Part shown: positions 35,112-45,246 of the stretch, one piece after another
Layout of the letters: every line of letters begins with the position of its first letter
Numbering within the stretch: the first letter of the stretch is position 1
Source: an uncultured Clostridium sp.
Lineage (GTDB): Bacteria; Bacillota; Clostridia; TANB77; CAG-508
Direction of reading: 5' to 3'
NCBI GenBank assembly: GCA_945946655.1
Contig: CAMEWM010000001.1
Location: forward strand, 68,365 to 132,364
DNA: 64,000 bases
The notes under the pieces: generated by a model
What the model saw: the letters and a program-made list of their open reading frames with translations, nothing else
Database searches by the model: none
What the model was told of the DNA's origin: nothing
Program-made: the position numbers and the translations under genes

Positions 35112-37079
35112 TTATTCAAATGTATATGAACTTGTTGTATTTAAATTTATATCTACCTTTTTCATGACATTTCCATCAATTTTAACAGTTACTGTTACTG
35201 TTCCCTTTCCATATATCGTCGTTGTTTCGCTAGTAGAGTTTAAGTCAACCTCTCTATCAAAGTATGACTCTCCTCCAGCTTCAATGGTTAATCTCCCTTT
35301 CTTTTTTATAGTATCTGTTGTATTTGTAGTTGTTTCTTCATATCCTCCTGTTATTTTTTTAACATTTACAGTGATTGTTGCAGATTTCATTTCAGCAAAT
35401 TTATTTACAGTTATTGTTACCTCTGTACCTTCATCTATATTTTCACCAGATTTAATACTCTGGCTTAATACAATTCCATTATCTTTTGTAGAATCTTCAG
35501 AATATTCAACATTCACTTTAAGATTTTTTCCCTCTAATGTTGATTTTGCATCACTTTCTGATTTTCCTAAGACACTTGGCATTACTACTTGATTAATTCC
35601 TGTTCCTATACTTACATGTATTTTTATTGTGTCTCCAGCATTTGCTGTGCTATTCGCCTCAACTTCTTGACTTATTACAATGCCTTCTTTTATCGTTTTG
35701 CTTGTTTCTTCTACTTTTTCTGCCTTTAATTTATTTTTTTCAAGCTCTGTGACAGCTTCATCATAAGTCATACCTATAACTTTTGGAACTGTAGTTTGTT
35801 CTGTTCCCTTACTAACTTTTACAGAGATTGTGCTCTTTTCTTTTACTTTATAGTTTGACGAATATATTGGTGTTTGTTCATATATTTTTCCCGCTTCAAC
35901 ATCCTTGTTATAATCTTCTCCAACCTTCTCATATTTTAACTTTAATTTGTCCAGCTCTTCCTTAGCCTCTTCTTCTGTCATTCCTACCAAATTTGGAATT
36001 TGAACTTCTTTTGGACTTGTTACATTAAGTATTGCAGATGTAATTCCTATACTTCCAAAAAACAATAATAAACAAAGTATTATGATAGCTGGTATCTTTG
36101 CTTTAGGATGTTCTTCAAAAAATTTCGCTATTTTATTTTTTTTCTTCTTTTTCTTATTACCTGCTTTTGAATCTTTAATCATGTCATCAGTTATTGCATC
36201 CATTCTTCTCGTTAGTCCGTCATCAAAATCTTCTTCTTCCACGAATTCACCATCTGGATCTTTTAAGGCTTTTGCTAAATCTTTTAGCATCGCTGTTGCA
36301 GTTTGGTACCTAGCCATAGGTTCTTTTTCCATTGCTTTTAATATTATATCATTTACAGCTTTAGGAATATTTTCATTTATTTCCATTGGTGGAATTGGCT
36401 GTTCCTGCATATGTTTTAAAGCAACTGATACTGATGTATCCGCATCAAAAGGTACCTTGCCAGTTAGCATTTCATACATTACAACTCCTAATGAATAAAT
36501 ATCTGATTTAGCATCAGTATAACCACCTTTTGCTTGCTCTGGTGAGAAATAATGAACAGATCCTATTGTTGTTCCGAATGCTGTTATTGTTGAATTTGAT
36601 ACAGCTTTTGCTATACCAAAGTCCGTTACTTTTGCAACCCCATCTTCTGTTATAATAATGTTATGTGGCTTTATATCTCTATGAACTATATTATTTTTAT
36701 GAGCAGTCTCTAATGCAGATGCAATTTGCATTGCTATATTTACAGACCATTTCCAAGGAAGAGCTCCTTCTTCTGTAATTATCTGTTTTAAAGTTTTACC
36801 TCTTACTAATTCCATTACTATATAATATATTCCATCTTCATTACCGACATCATATATTGATACTATATTAGGATGAGTAAGGCTTGCAGCTGATAATGCT
36901 TCAGAATTAAATCTCTTTACAAATTCTTCATCAGTTGTAAATTCATCTTTTAACACTTTTACAGCAACATCTCTGTTTAATACTTTATCTTTAGCTACAT
37001 ATACTGTTGCCATTCCCCCCACACCAGTTTTACTTATTATTTCAAATCTATTAGCTATCGTTTTTCCTATTATATTCAT
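35112..37079 (-). CDS. prkC: PASTA-domain Ser/Thr protein kinase PrkC
   Basis: The 655-residue membrane kinase senses cell-wall fragments and phosphorylates division, cell-wall and spore-germination proteins. The N-terminal kinase domain has GVGGMATVY, the VAVKVL lysine, HRDIKPHN, DFGIAKA and APE-like SPEQAKGG (about residues 10-270). A single membrane helix (about 330-352) is followed by three PASTA repeats (about 365-570) and an extra beta-rich C-terminal domain. It pairs with PrpC 16 bases upstream. Confidence 0.97.
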   Translation of the reverse strand: MNIIGKTIANRFEIISKTGVGGMATVYVAKDKVLNRDVAVKVLKDEFTTDEEFVKRFNSEALSAASLTHPNIVSIYDVGNEDGIYYIVMELVRGKTLKQIITEEGALPWKWSVNIAMQIASALETAHKNNIVHRDIKPHNIIITEDGVAKVTDFGIAKAVSNSTITAFGTTIGSVHYFSPEQAKGGYTDAKSDIYSLGVVMYEMLTGKVPFDADTSVSVALKHMQEQPIPPMEINENIPKAVNDIILKAMEKEPMARYQTATAMLKDLAKALKDPDGEFVEEEDFDDGLTRRMDAITDDMIKDSKAGNKKKKKKNKIAKFFEEHPKAKIPAIIILCLLLFFGSIGITSAILNVTSPKEVQIPNLVGMTEEEAKEELDKLKLKYEKVGEDYNKDVEAGKIYEQTPIYSSNYKVKEKSTISVKVSKGTEQTTVPKVIGMTYDEAVTELEKNKLKAEKVEETSKTIKEGIVISQEVEANSTANAGDTIKIHVSIGTGINQVVMPSVLGKSESDAKSTLEGKNLKVNVEYSEDSTKDNGIVLSQSIKSGENIDEGTEVTITVNKFAEMKSATITVNVKKITGGYEETTTNTTDTIKKKGRLTIEAGGESYFDREVDLNSTSETTTIYGKGTVTVTVKIDGNVMKKVDINLNTTSSYTFE

Positions 37080-37095
37080 ATAAATTTCTCCCTAC

Positions 37096-37821
37096 CTACA
37101 TTATTATAACAACTGTAATGTTGTCATATCCTCCATTCTCATTTGCTTGTTTAACCAAATTTTCTGTAGCATGCAATTTATCTTGTTTTACTATATCATA
37201 TATTTCACTTTCTTTTATCATATTGGTCAATCCATCTGATGTCATTAATATGATATCATCTTTTATAAATGTTTTAGTATATACATCTGGTTCCACTTGT
37301 TCCATACACCCCAATGCTTTTGTAAGCATATTTCTTTTGGGATGATGTAAAGCTTCTTCTTTTGTTATCTTGCCATCTTCTATAAGAGTTTGTACATAGC
37401 TATGATCTCTAGTTATTCTTCTCATAAATTCTTTTCTAATTCTATATACCCTACTATCTCCTATATGTCCAATATATATTTTACTATTATATATTAAACA
37501 AACATCTAAAGTAGTACCCATTCCATTTAATTCTTTTTTACTTTGGGCTTTTTTATAGATAGTACTATTAGCATATTCTATAGCATCTTTTAAAAGTTGT
37601 TCTAGCTTTTCTTTACTTTCCTTACTTTTTTCAAAATGTTTATATATATAATCCTTTACAGTCTCAACAGCCATTTTACTAGCTACTTCTCCTGCATTAT
37701 AGCCTCCCATTCCATCTGCTAATATAAACAATTTTATTTTATCTTCTGGTTCTGAAATATAGTAGAAATCTTCATTTACTCTTCTTTCTCTACCTATATC
37801 TGTTTTAGCAAATACTTGCAT
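37096..37821 (-). CDS. prpC: PP2C-family protein phosphatase PrpC
   Basis: PrpC is a Mn-dependent Ser/Thr phosphatase that opposes PrkC. The 241-residue protein has the metal motifs LADGMGGYNAGEVAS, IGHIGDSRVYRI, TSDGLTN and GGYDNITVVII in normal order. It is soluble. It lies between rlmN (37 bases) and prkC (16 bases). Confidence 0.97.
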   Translation of the reverse strand: MQVFAKTDIGRERRVNEDFYYISEPEDKIKLFILADGMGGYNAGEVASKMAVETVKDYIYKHFEKSKESKEKLEQLLKDAIEYANSTIYKKAQSKKELNGMGTTLDVCLIYNSKIYIGHIGDSRVYRIRKEFMRRITRDHSYVQTLIEDGKITKEEALHHPKRNMLTKALGCMEQVEPDVYTKTFIKDDIILMTSDGLTNMIKESEIYDIVKQDKLHATENLVKQANENGGYDNITVVIIM

Positions 37822-37858
37822 ATACTTCCTCCGATCAATCTGTTATTGTTCTATTGAC

Positions 37859-38878
37859 TCACAAATTTTTTCTTCTTAGCTGACCACATGCAGCATCTAT
37901 ATCTGATCCTAGTTCTCTTCTTATTGTCGCTACTATCCCATGATCATTTAAGTAATCTCTAAATTTTATTATATTCTCATTCGAGCTTTTAGTAAATTTA
38001 CCATTTTCTATTTTATTAATTGGTATTAAATTTACATGACATAACATTCCTTTTAATAAATTAGCTAACTCTTTTGCATCATCTAAATTATCATTATTAT
38101 CTTTAGCTAACGCATACTCAAATGAAATTCTTTTGTTCGTAATTGCTATGTAATCTTTGCAGGCCTTCATTAGTTCTGCAATATTATATCTATTATTCAC
38201 TGGCATCATGCTAGAACGTTTCTCATCATTGCTTGCATGTAATGATACCGATAATGTACATTGTATTTTTTCTTTCGCTAAATCATATATTCTTGGCACC
38301 AATCCACTTGTTGATACGCTTATATGCCTTGCTCCAATATTCAATCCTTTTTGATTATTTAAAATTCGTATTGCCTTAATTACATTTTCATAATTATCTA
38401 ATGGTTCTCCAATCCCCATAAAAACAACATTTGATATTTTTTCTCCGGTATCTTGTTCTACTGCTAATATTTGCTCAACAATTTCTCCTGCTGTTAAATT
38501 TCTAATAAAAGGTATTCCTGTTGATGCACAAAATTTGCATCCCATTTTACAACCAACTTGAGAAGAAACACATATAGATTTTCCATAATGATATTCCATA
38601 AGTACGGACTCAATGGCATTTCCATCTAATATATCAAATAGATATTTTTTAGTACCATCAGTGGATTCTAATTTTTTTATTATATTATAATTACAAATTG
38701 TATAATTTTCTTTGAGTTTTTCTCTTAATTCTAACGATAAATTAGTCATATCGTCAAAACTTTTTACTTTATCTTGATACAACCATTTAAAAATTTGTTC
38801 AGCTCTAAAACCTTTTTCTCCTATGTTCACAAGTTCTTCTTTCAGGTCTTGTAAATCATAATCTTTAATATTTTTCAT
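37859..38878 (-). CDS. rlmN: 23S rRNA (adenine-2503 C2)-methyltransferase RlmN
   Basis: This radical-SAM enzyme methylates A2503 of 23S rRNA and A37 of some tRNAs. The 339-residue protein has CKMGCKFCAST, the CX3CX2C cluster motif (about residues 109-116), GIGEPLDNY and the conserved C-terminal cysteine in AACGQLR (about 334). The length is typical. It heads the rlmN-prpC-prkC-rsgA-rpe operon and has a consensus promoter. Confidence 0.97.
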   Translation of the reverse strand: MKNIKDYDLQDLKEELVNIGEKGFRAEQIFKWLYQDKVKSFDDMTNLSLELREKLKENYTICNYNIIKKLESTDGTKKYLFDILDGNAIESVLMEYHYGKSICVSSQVGCKMGCKFCASTGIPFIRNLTAGEIVEQILAVEQDTGEKISNVVFMGIGEPLDNYENVIKAIRILNNQKGLNIGARHISVSTSGLVPRIYDLAKEKIQCTLSVSLHASNDEKRSSMMPVNNRYNIAELMKACKDYIAITNKRISFEYALAKDNNDNLDDAKELANLLKGMLCHVNLIPINKIENGKFTKSSNENIIKFRDYLNDHGIVATIRRELGSDIDAACGQLRRKNL

Positions 38879-38920
38879 TTTAGCTTATACTATCACTTTC
38901 TAAAATTTCTTTTCACTATA

Positions 38921-38949
38921 TTTATACCACAATAATATGTTTTTTTCAA
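38921..38949 (-). promoter_or_regulatory. SigA-type promoter of the rlmN operon
   Basis: TTGAAA (38949-38944) and TATAAA (38926-38921) are 17 bases apart on the minus strand, about 45 bases before rlmN. Confidence 0.75.
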
Positions 38950-38982
38950 TAGTATGCAAAAATACTGCTTTTAAGCAAAAAT

Positions 38983-39016
38983 AAGTTGCAAAAACCATCA
39001 CATTCTTTTACAACTT
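38983..39016 (-). terminator. Terminator after the pilin-like gene
   Basis: AAGTTG (38983-38988) pairs with CAACTT (39011-39016), extended by A/T pairs, and is followed on the minus strand by TATTTTTGC. Confidence 0.6.
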
Positions 39017-39039
39017 ACTAAATATTATTTTCTTATTAT

Positions 39040-39273
39040 TTACTCTGCCCATTGTAACATTTCATTGTATAAAGTATTTAGTTGTTTTTCAGTATTTATT
39101 TGGTCATTTATTGTCTTTTCTTTTGCTTCTTGAGCTTTAGTTACAATTCCATTTTGACCAATCACTAAGCTAATACTTACTCCTGCTAATATTAATAGTA
39201 CAACTATTGTTACAACTAGAGCCACTAAGGTTATACCTTGGTTTGATTTTTTACACATAATAAAATATTTCAT
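39040..39273 (-). CDS. Type IV pilin-like small protein
   Basis: The 77-residue protein has a prepilin-type N-terminus: a short basic leader ending QG, then ITLVALVVTIVVLLILAGVS, the hydrophobic pilin helix. The usual Glu at +5 is not seen; A is at that place. The remainder, about 40 residues, is a helical, charged tail without a globular pilin head, so it may be a minor pilin or a pseudopilin-like membrane peptide. GGAGG precedes the ATG. It lies 28 bases after the gatD-like gene and probably shares its transcript. Confidence 0.7.
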   Translation of the reverse strand: MKYFIMCKKSNQGITLVALVVTIVVLLILAGVSISLVIGQNGIVTKAQEAKEKTINDQINTEKQLNTLYNEMLQWAE

Positions 39274-39300
39274 ATGTAATCCTCCAAATTTTTATTAATA

Positions 39301-40002
39301 TTATTTATTACTTGCTTTAAACTCTTCTAATCTTTGATTATACGCAGCCATAGTTTCTTCTTCAAAAGCAATATTAACATTATTACATCCCATCATTTTT
39401 AATATTTTTTTCGTTAATAATGGATTTAATATTAATATTGGTCCAATTAGATATGTTCCAATAAAATTATGTTCTTTTATACCTTCTAAACTTGTTTCAG
39501 AATTTAATCCTATTCCTATTTCAGCTTTTGAAAAATAGTTTCCTTGATGATTGCCATATGACATTGTAAACTGACTTTTAAACCCTACTATTTCTATATC
39601 CTCATAAGTACCTAAAAAGATACTATTATGTCTATGCATCATATCTCTTTTTGCACATGTATTAAAGATTGATAATCCTTCGATTTTACTTCCATCCTCA
39701 TTTTCAATATATTTTCCAAAAACTTCAATGGCGTTTCCAGTTACCAAGAATACAACATTATTATTTATTAGTTCTTTTATTCTTTCTTTATATGGTTTTA
39801 ATTTATTTATAGCCATTTCTTGTATGTTTTCTGGCATTGGTCCCATATAAACCATATCTACATCTTGCTTTACAAAAGCAGGTTCAGAATTAATTTCTGT
39901 TTCTATGATCTCTGCTTCTGGTACACATTTTTTCAAATATTTGATATTACTAACGTCACCAAATAAATTGCATACCTCTGGGTATAGCATTTCTATTTTC
40001 AT
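39301..40002 (-). CDS. GatD-like glutamine amidotransferase subunit lacking the catalytic Cys and His
   Basis: The 233-residue protein aligns along its length with GatD, the glutaminase partner of MurT that amidates the stem-peptide D-glutamate of lipid II. But the active-site motif, ICGGYQ in S. aureus, reads VTGNAIE here, so the nucleophilic Cys is replaced by Thr88. In the late TYLHGP motif it reads TYLIGP, so the catalytic His is Ile186. It can therefore hardly hydrolyse glutamine. It overlaps murT by four bases (ATGA). It may keep a structural role or bind another ligand. Confidence 0.75.
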   Translation of the reverse strand: MKIEMLYPEVCNLFGDVSNIKYLKKCVPEAEIIETEINSEPAFVKQDVDMVYMGPMPENIQEMAINKLKPYKERIKELINNNVVFLVTGNAIEVFGKYIENEDGSKIEGLSIFNTCAKRDMMHRHNSIFLGTYEDIEIVGFKSQFTMSYGNHQGNYFSKAEIGIGLNSETSLEGIKEHNFIGTYLIGPILILNPLLTKKILKMMGCNNVNIAFEEETMAAYNQRLEEFKASNK

Positions 40003-41384
40003 TTCTTCTCTTCCGCCTTTTTCTCTAATATTTCTCTTACTTCTTTATGCACAGCGTCTCTTGCTTTTATAGAATACAAATCATATAAAACATAAACACT
40101 GTCAATATTTTGTGGTTTAAAATATTTTCTTACTGCTTCAGCTTCATCTCTGTCTGCAAATATTTTATCTTTTGGTATTCCAGCCATCAACAACCTAACC
40201 ACTGTATCTTTAGATCTTTTCCCGCTAACTATTATTTGCTCTACATTATCCCCATTTAAGAATTCATAGTCAGTATCGTAAAACCATGTTATTGTTTCAT
40301 TTTTTTCATGTAAATCATCTAAAAACAATATTATTGTTTTTCTTTCTGGCTGTTTTCTAACATAATCAAAAACTCTTGAACATGCAATAGGATTTTGTCC
40401 TTTTGCTAGATGAAGTACTATTTTTTTGCCACCAACTTCATCCACCATAAATCTTGTATCTACTATTTTAATTTTCTTAAGAGAATTATTTATTTTCTCA
40501 TCACTTATACCTATTTGTTTTAAGGCTGTTATAGCAGATAGCATATTATAAATATTAATTATTCCATCGGCTATCATCGGATACTTATATTCAGAATTCT
40601 TAGCACTATCCCTTATTGTGATTTGTTTACTATCATAATCTATATTTACAATTTCGTAATCTTTTTGTGGAGTTTTAAAATCACAATTTGGACAATGCAT
40701 CTTTCCCACATGATGATATCTATAATACTCATATTCCAACTTTGTACCACATTTAGGGCATAGAACCATATCTTGTACAATGTTCTCGCATTTTTCGGTA
40801 TCTGAATCTAATCTGTCAATTCCATAATATACTTTCTTATTGTTTTCTGCCAAATTAACGCATATTGGGTCATCCCCATTTGTTATAATTACTGTGCTTC
40901 TTGGAACTGCATTATTTATAATTCCTGATATAAATGCTGTATTCGCATTTCTCTTTATAGAATCTCTTGAAAGATTGTTGCAAATTAGATATGTTGGTGT
41001 AATATATTTAAATATATGAATAGTACTTCTTTCATCCATTTCAAATACTGCTATATCATTTCTATTTTTTCCAGATATTGTGTTATTAGCAACAAAACTG
41101 GCTGCTATTCCCGTATTCATATTTGAACCATATCTATTATTTATAACTTTATAACCATTATCTTCTAATATATCGTTAATCATGTTTGACACAGTTGTCT
41201 TTCCATTTGTTCCTGTCACACCAATTATTATTTTAGGCTTTTCTACCTGCTCTAAAAAATTAGGACATATTTTTAATGCTAGATTTCCTGGAAAATATGA
41301 TGCATTTCTTTTCATTAATCTTAATGTTTTATTTGCACATTTTGCTAAGAGCATTGCTGTATAAAATTTAAATGTTTTCTTCAT
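39999..41384 (-). CDS. murT: MurT-like Mur ligase with C-terminal DUF1727
   Basis: MurT is the ATP-using subunit of lipid II isoglutaminyl synthase. The 461-residue protein has the Mur ligase motif GVTGTNGKTTVSN (residues 55-67), a zinc ribbon of four cysteines (CPKCG ... CPNC, about 210-240) and a C-terminal DUF1727 domain (about 310-440). The family segment NDxxADGxDxSW appears as LDDLHEKNETITW, somewhat diverged. It overlaps the gatD-like gene by four bases. Because its partner lacks catalytic residues, amidation by the usual mechanism is uncertain. Confidence 0.85.
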   Translation of the reverse strand: MKKTFKFYTAMLLAKCANKTLRLMKRNASYFPGNLALKICPNFLEQVEKPKIIIGVTGTNGKTTVSNMINDILEDNGYKVINNRYGSNMNTGIAASFVANNTISGKNRNDIAVFEMDERSTIHIFKYITPTYLICNNLSRDSIKRNANTAFISGIINNAVPRSTVIITNGDDPICVNLAENNKKVYYGIDRLDSDTEKCENIVQDMVLCPKCGTKLEYEYYRYHHVGKMHCPNCDFKTPQKDYEIVNIDYDSKQITIRDSAKNSEYKYPMIADGIINIYNMLSAITALKQIGISDEKINNSLKKIKIVDTRFMVDEVGGKKIVLHLAKGQNPIACSRVFDYVRKQPERKTIILFLDDLHEKNETITWFYDTDYEFLNGDNVEQIIVSGKRSKDTVVRLLMAGIPKDKIFADRDEAEAVRKYFKPQNIDSVYVLYDLYSIKARDAVHKEVREILEKKAEEKK

Positions 41385-41480
41385 TTTTTACCTCTATTAT
41401 AATTTTTATGCTTTTATTGTACATTTATATAAAAACTTTTTCAATAGATTTTTACATTTTTATCTTCTATAATCTATAAA

Positions 41481-41517
41481 AAGTAGCTTAACATTATATA
41501 ATAATATTAAGCTACTT
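41481..41517 (-). terminator. Terminator after the 41.5-41.8 kb gene
   Basis: A perfect 11-bp stem, 41481-41491 with 41507-41517, is followed by TTTATAG on the minus strand. The loop is 15 bases. Confidence 0.7.
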
Positions 41518-41521
41518 ATTT

Positions 41522-41767
41522 TTAGTATAATTTTTCATCAATCTCTATTATTCTTTTCAATAGATCATTTAATTGATTATTTAAAACTTTGCATCTCATA
41601 TCGTCAATTTCATTGTACTCTTGTGCTTTGTTCATTCTTTGCATTATAATTTTATTATTCCTTTGTAATTCATTTTCTATATCTTTTTGTTTATTAATTA
41701 TATCATCTAATTTTTTACTTAATATTTCAACTGTTGCTGCAAGTGTTTCTTCATTACTTTCCTTCAT
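41522..41767 (-). CDS. Short coiled-coil protein
   Basis: This 81-residue, acidic, wholly helical protein has heptad periodicity throughout (ILSKKLDDIINKQKDIENEL and NQLNDLLKRIIEIDEKL). There is no membrane segment. It has an AGGTGGT ribosome site. It lies 39 bases after aspS, on the same strand, and ends at a terminator, so it is probably the last gene of the aspS unit. Function unknown. Confidence 0.65.
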   Translation of the reverse strand: MKESNEETLAATVEILSKKLDDIINKQKDIENELQRNNKIIMQRMNKAQEYNEIDDMRCKVLNNQLNDLLKRIIEIDEKLY

Positions 41768-41806
41768 AAAACCACCTGCTTTCTTTATATAATAATTAAA
41801 AGATAT

Positions 41807-43582
41807 CTATTCTTGTAAGTCAACTTTTATATGTACATCCTTAAGTTGTTGTTCTTCAACTCTACTTGGTGCATTCATCATAACATCTCTAGCCTTTTTG
41901 TTTTTAGGGAATGCTATTACTTCTCTTATATTTTGTGTATTAGCTATTAGCATTACCATTCTATCTAGTCCAGGAGCCGCTCCAGCATGTGGTGGTGTAC
42001 CATATTTGAATGCTTTATATAGTGCTCCAAATTTTTCTTCAACAGTTTGTTCTGAATATCCAGCTATTTCAAAAGCTTTCACCATTAATTTTGGATCGTG
42101 ATTTCTAACTGCTCCAGAAGCCATTTCATATCCATTACATACTAAATCATATTGATAAGCTAATATATCTAATGGATCTTTATTTTCTAAAGCTTCCATT
42201 CCACCTTGAGGCATTGAGAATGGATTATGATTAAAATCTATTTTTTGTTCATCTTCATTGTACTCATACATTGGAAAATCTACTATAAAGCAGAATCTAT
42301 ATGTGTTCTTTTCTAGTAAATCTAATCTATTTCCAAGCTCTATCCTAATTTGCCCTGCTATTTTTTGAGCGGTCTCTAATTTGTCTGCAATAAAGAATAT
42401 ACTATCTCCTTGTTTTGCTCCAAGTTTTTCTTCTAAATCTTTTAATACTTCATCTGTAACAAATTTAGCAATTCCTCCTTGGGCCACATTATTTTCATCT
42501 ATTTTAATCCAGGCTAATCCTTTTGCCCCTTGCTCTTCTACAGCAAATTCTGTCATACTATCAAAGAATTTTCTACCTTGAGTTGCTCCATTCGGAACAA
42601 CTATAGCTTTTATTGTTTTTTCTTTGAACGCATTAAATTCTGTATTTCTAAAAATTGTTGTTGCATCCTGTATTATTAACGGATTTCTTAAATCTGGTTT
42701 ATCTATTCCATATTTCTCCATTGCTTCTCTATAAGGGATACGTATGAATGGTCCTTCATCTACTTTCCAATTCGTATGTTTTTTAAATACTGTTGGAATT
42801 AATTCCTCCATGACACTTAGCACATCTTCCTGCGTTGCAAAAGCCATTTCAAAGTCTATCTGATAAAATTCCCCTGGAGCTCTATCTGCTCTAGGATCTT
42901 CATCTCTAAAGCAAGGTGCTATTTGATAATATTTATCAAATCCAGATATCATCAACAATTGTTTAAATTGTTGAGGAGCCTGTGGTAGTGCATAAAATTC
43001 TCCTGGATGCAATCTACTAGGTACTAAGAAATCTCTTGCTCCTTCTGGAGAAGAATTTGCAAGTATTGGAGTCTGTACTTCTGTAAATCCCATTTCATCC
43101 ATTTTATCTCTTATAGTTTTCATTATTTTAGAGCGAAGTAATATGCTATTGTGTATCTTATCATTGCGCAAGTCTAAAAATCTATATTCTAAACGAAGAT
43201 CTTCTCTTACTGACTCTATATCTGCCTTTTCAGAATTAATTTCAAAAGGTAATGTTGATTCACACTCTCCTAGTAATGTTATTTTTCTAGCCTCAATCTC
43301 TATTTCTCCTGTAGCAATTTTGGTATTTTTATTTGATCTTTCTACAACGTTTCCTTCCACAGAAATAACACATTCTGTGCATAAGTTTGCCATTTGTTCC
43401 TTTAATTGCTCATTTGATATGACTATTTGCGTAATTCCATATTGATCTCTCAAATCCACAAAAGTCATACCACCTAGATTTCTAATTCTTTGAATCCATC
43501 CAGCCAATTTAACTTGTTGTCCTACATTGCTTTCATTTAATTCACCGCAATTATGATCTCTATATTCATTTGCCATATTCAT
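41807..43582 (-). CDS. aspS: Aspartyl-tRNA synthetase
   Basis: This is a class II synthetase that charges tRNA-Asp (and possibly tRNA-Asn). The 591-residue protein has an N-terminal OB-fold anticodon-binding domain, motif 2 FRDEDPRADRAPGEFYQID (about 220), the bacterial GAD insertion domain and motif 3 GAAPGLDRMVML near the C-terminus. Length is typical. A separate asnS follows at 45.3 kb, so it is probably discriminating. The start could be the ATG at 43582 or six bases later. Confidence 0.97.
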   Translation of the reverse strand: MNMANEYRDHNCGELNESNVGQQVKLAGWIQRIRNLGGMTFVDLRDQYGITQIVISNEQLKEQMANLCTECVISVEGNVVERSNKNTKIATGEIEIEARKITLLGECESTLPFEINSEKADIESVREDLRLEYRFLDLRNDKIHNSILLRSKIMKTIRDKMDEMGFTEVQTPILANSSPEGARDFLVPSRLHPGEFYALPQAPQQFKQLLMISGFDKYYQIAPCFRDEDPRADRAPGEFYQIDFEMAFATQEDVLSVMEELIPTVFKKHTNWKVDEGPFIRIPYREAMEKYGIDKPDLRNPLIIQDATTIFRNTEFNAFKEKTIKAIVVPNGATQGRKFFDSMTEFAVEEQGAKGLAWIKIDENNVAQGGIAKFVTDEVLKDLEEKLGAKQGDSIFFIADKLETAQKIAGQIRIELGNRLDLLEKNTYRFCFIVDFPMYEYNEDEQKIDFNHNPFSMPQGGMEALENKDPLDILAYQYDLVCNGYEMASGAVRNHDPKLMVKAFEIAGYSEQTVEEKFGALYKAFKYGTPPHAGAAPGLDRMVMLIANTQNIREVIAFPKNKKARDVMMNAPSRVEEQQLKDVHIKVDLQE

Positions 43583-43695
43583 TACATCCCTTTTTTGTAT
43601 TTAGATTTTTAGGATTTATCTATAAACCTCTTATATTTTAATAATGTTTATTTTATAACATTTTTGTCTAAAAGTCTATACTTTCAAGTTTTTAT

Positions 43696-45174
43696 CTACA
43701 TTTTTTTACTATACAGTGAATAAATATCATCTTCATAAATTTTTTCATATTTAGCATCTCTACTTAAATATGTATTTATTATTTCTCCATTTTCTACTAT
43801 TGCATAATCTATATTATATTTTTCAAAAGTGTCGTTATAATTTTTATATCCCCTTGATGTATCAAGCCAATCCTGTAATATTTCTGTATCATTAAACTCT
43901 TTACAAAATATTTCACTTCTTGAATCAAGAAAAGCCGGTATTCCTTGAAATTCCAAATAGCTTCCATAATTAAAACTATTATATATTTTTGAATTTTTAT
44001 AGTCCAGATTCTCTTTTATATATTTTACTGCTTCAACAGGATACTTTTTTTCATTAATATAGTTTTCCTTATATCTTGTAATTGCATTATTCGAAAAAAC
44101 AATTATTACCGCTAATGTTACATACACCAAAGATGTATTTTTACTAAAGAATTTATTAGCTTTTTCTAGCAAATTATCACTGTCATAAGTTTCAAAAAAT
44201 ACAGATATTAATCTAGCTATTGCAATCATACCAATTAAATATAAAAATGCCAAATTTCTTCTTGCTAAAAGAGCCATAAAAAACAAACCAAAATATAGTA
44301 AAAAATCGCTTAATTTCATTTTTGTCTTAGTAGCAAGCAATAGTACATCAATTATAAGTAAGCCAACAATCATTCCAACAGAAGTTAATATATTAGTGGT
44401 AGCTAGCTCCGCAATAAATGTAGATGAAAGTCCTCCTATAATTTTAAACATGTATGTATATACATATGTTCCAATAGGAGAAATCAGACTTCCCACTGCA
44501 ATACATATCACAGCTATAATTAAATTTTTTAGGCTTATTGGCTCTATTATAAATTTTCTTTTTTCTTGATTTTTATCCTTTACAATTTTATATATAATTG
44601 CCTCTGCAATGTATGGCAACAATAAAATTATAGTCATTGGCCATACAGATGCATGGAAGTTTACTATTAAAACTGATATACAAAATAAAATTATATAGTA
44701 TCTCTTTTGTTTCGTATCTATTAATCTTTCAATAAAGTGTACTTCCCATAAGAGCAATAAATAAGATATAATTTGAGCTCTTCCTGTAAAAAACCATCCA
44801 TTAGCCAATAAGAGGGCTGATGTCATCGCTACAACAAAAGATATTATTATATTATTTTTTTGCTTTATCAAAATATTGAATAATGATACTGTTGTAATAC
44901 ATGCAATTAGTATAATGAATATATATATGCCAGTAAAATTGAAAGTATTATATATAGTCGCTATAGTTATATCAAATGCCCACCTTAATTTATAGAATTC
45001 TAAATTATTGTGCCATGTCAAACGATCTAGATTATCATATCCATTATTTAATATAGAATTACCTGTTGCAATAGTAAAGAAAGTATCATTTTGCATTTCT
45101 TTTGTTATTGACAAAGCTGTGATTATAATTATTAATATAGTAAAAACTATATATATTTTTTTATTTTCTTTCAT
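43696..45174 (-). CDS. Multi-spanning GT-C-type membrane protein
   Basis: The 492-residue protein has about ten hydrophobic segments (1-345) and an extracytoplasmic C-terminal domain. The pattern of a charged loop after the first helix and the late motif FNYGSYLEFQ followed by PAFLDSRSEIF resembles the vfiDgR signature of uncharacterised GT-C-fold polyprenyl-linked sugar transferases. It probably moves a sugar to a surface polymer, but the acceptor is unknown. The start follows AGGAGAAAATATG. It is about 110 bases from aspS on the same strand and divergent from asnS. Confidence 0.65.
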   Translation of the reverse strand: MKENKKIYIVFTILIIIITALSITKEMQNDTFFTIATGNSILNNGYDNLDRLTWHNNLEFYKLRWAFDITIATIYNTFNFTGIYIFIILIACITTVSLFNILIKQKNNIIISFVVAMTSALLLANGWFFTGRAQIISYLLLLWEVHFIERLIDTKQKRYYIILFCISVLIVNFHASVWPMTIILLLPYIAEAIIYKIVKDKNQEKRKFIIEPISLKNLIIAVICIAVGSLISPIGTYVYTYMFKIIGGLSSTFIAELATTNILTSVGMIVGLLIIDVLLLATKTKMKLSDFLLYFGLFFMALLARRNLAFLYLIGMIAIARLISVFFETYDSDNLLEKANKFFSKNTSLVYVTLAVIIVFSNNAITRYKENYINEKKYPVEAVKYIKENLDYKNSKIYNSFNYGSYLEFQGIPAFLDSRSEIFCKEFNDTEILQDWLDTSRGYKNYNDTFEKYNIDYAIVENGEIINTYLSRDAKYEKIYEDDIYSLYSKKM

Positions 45175-45246
45175 ATTTTCTCTCCTAACATGATTTTTAT
45201 TTTACCTTAAATTTGCATGGTTTTCAATCTTTTAGCTAAATATTCC

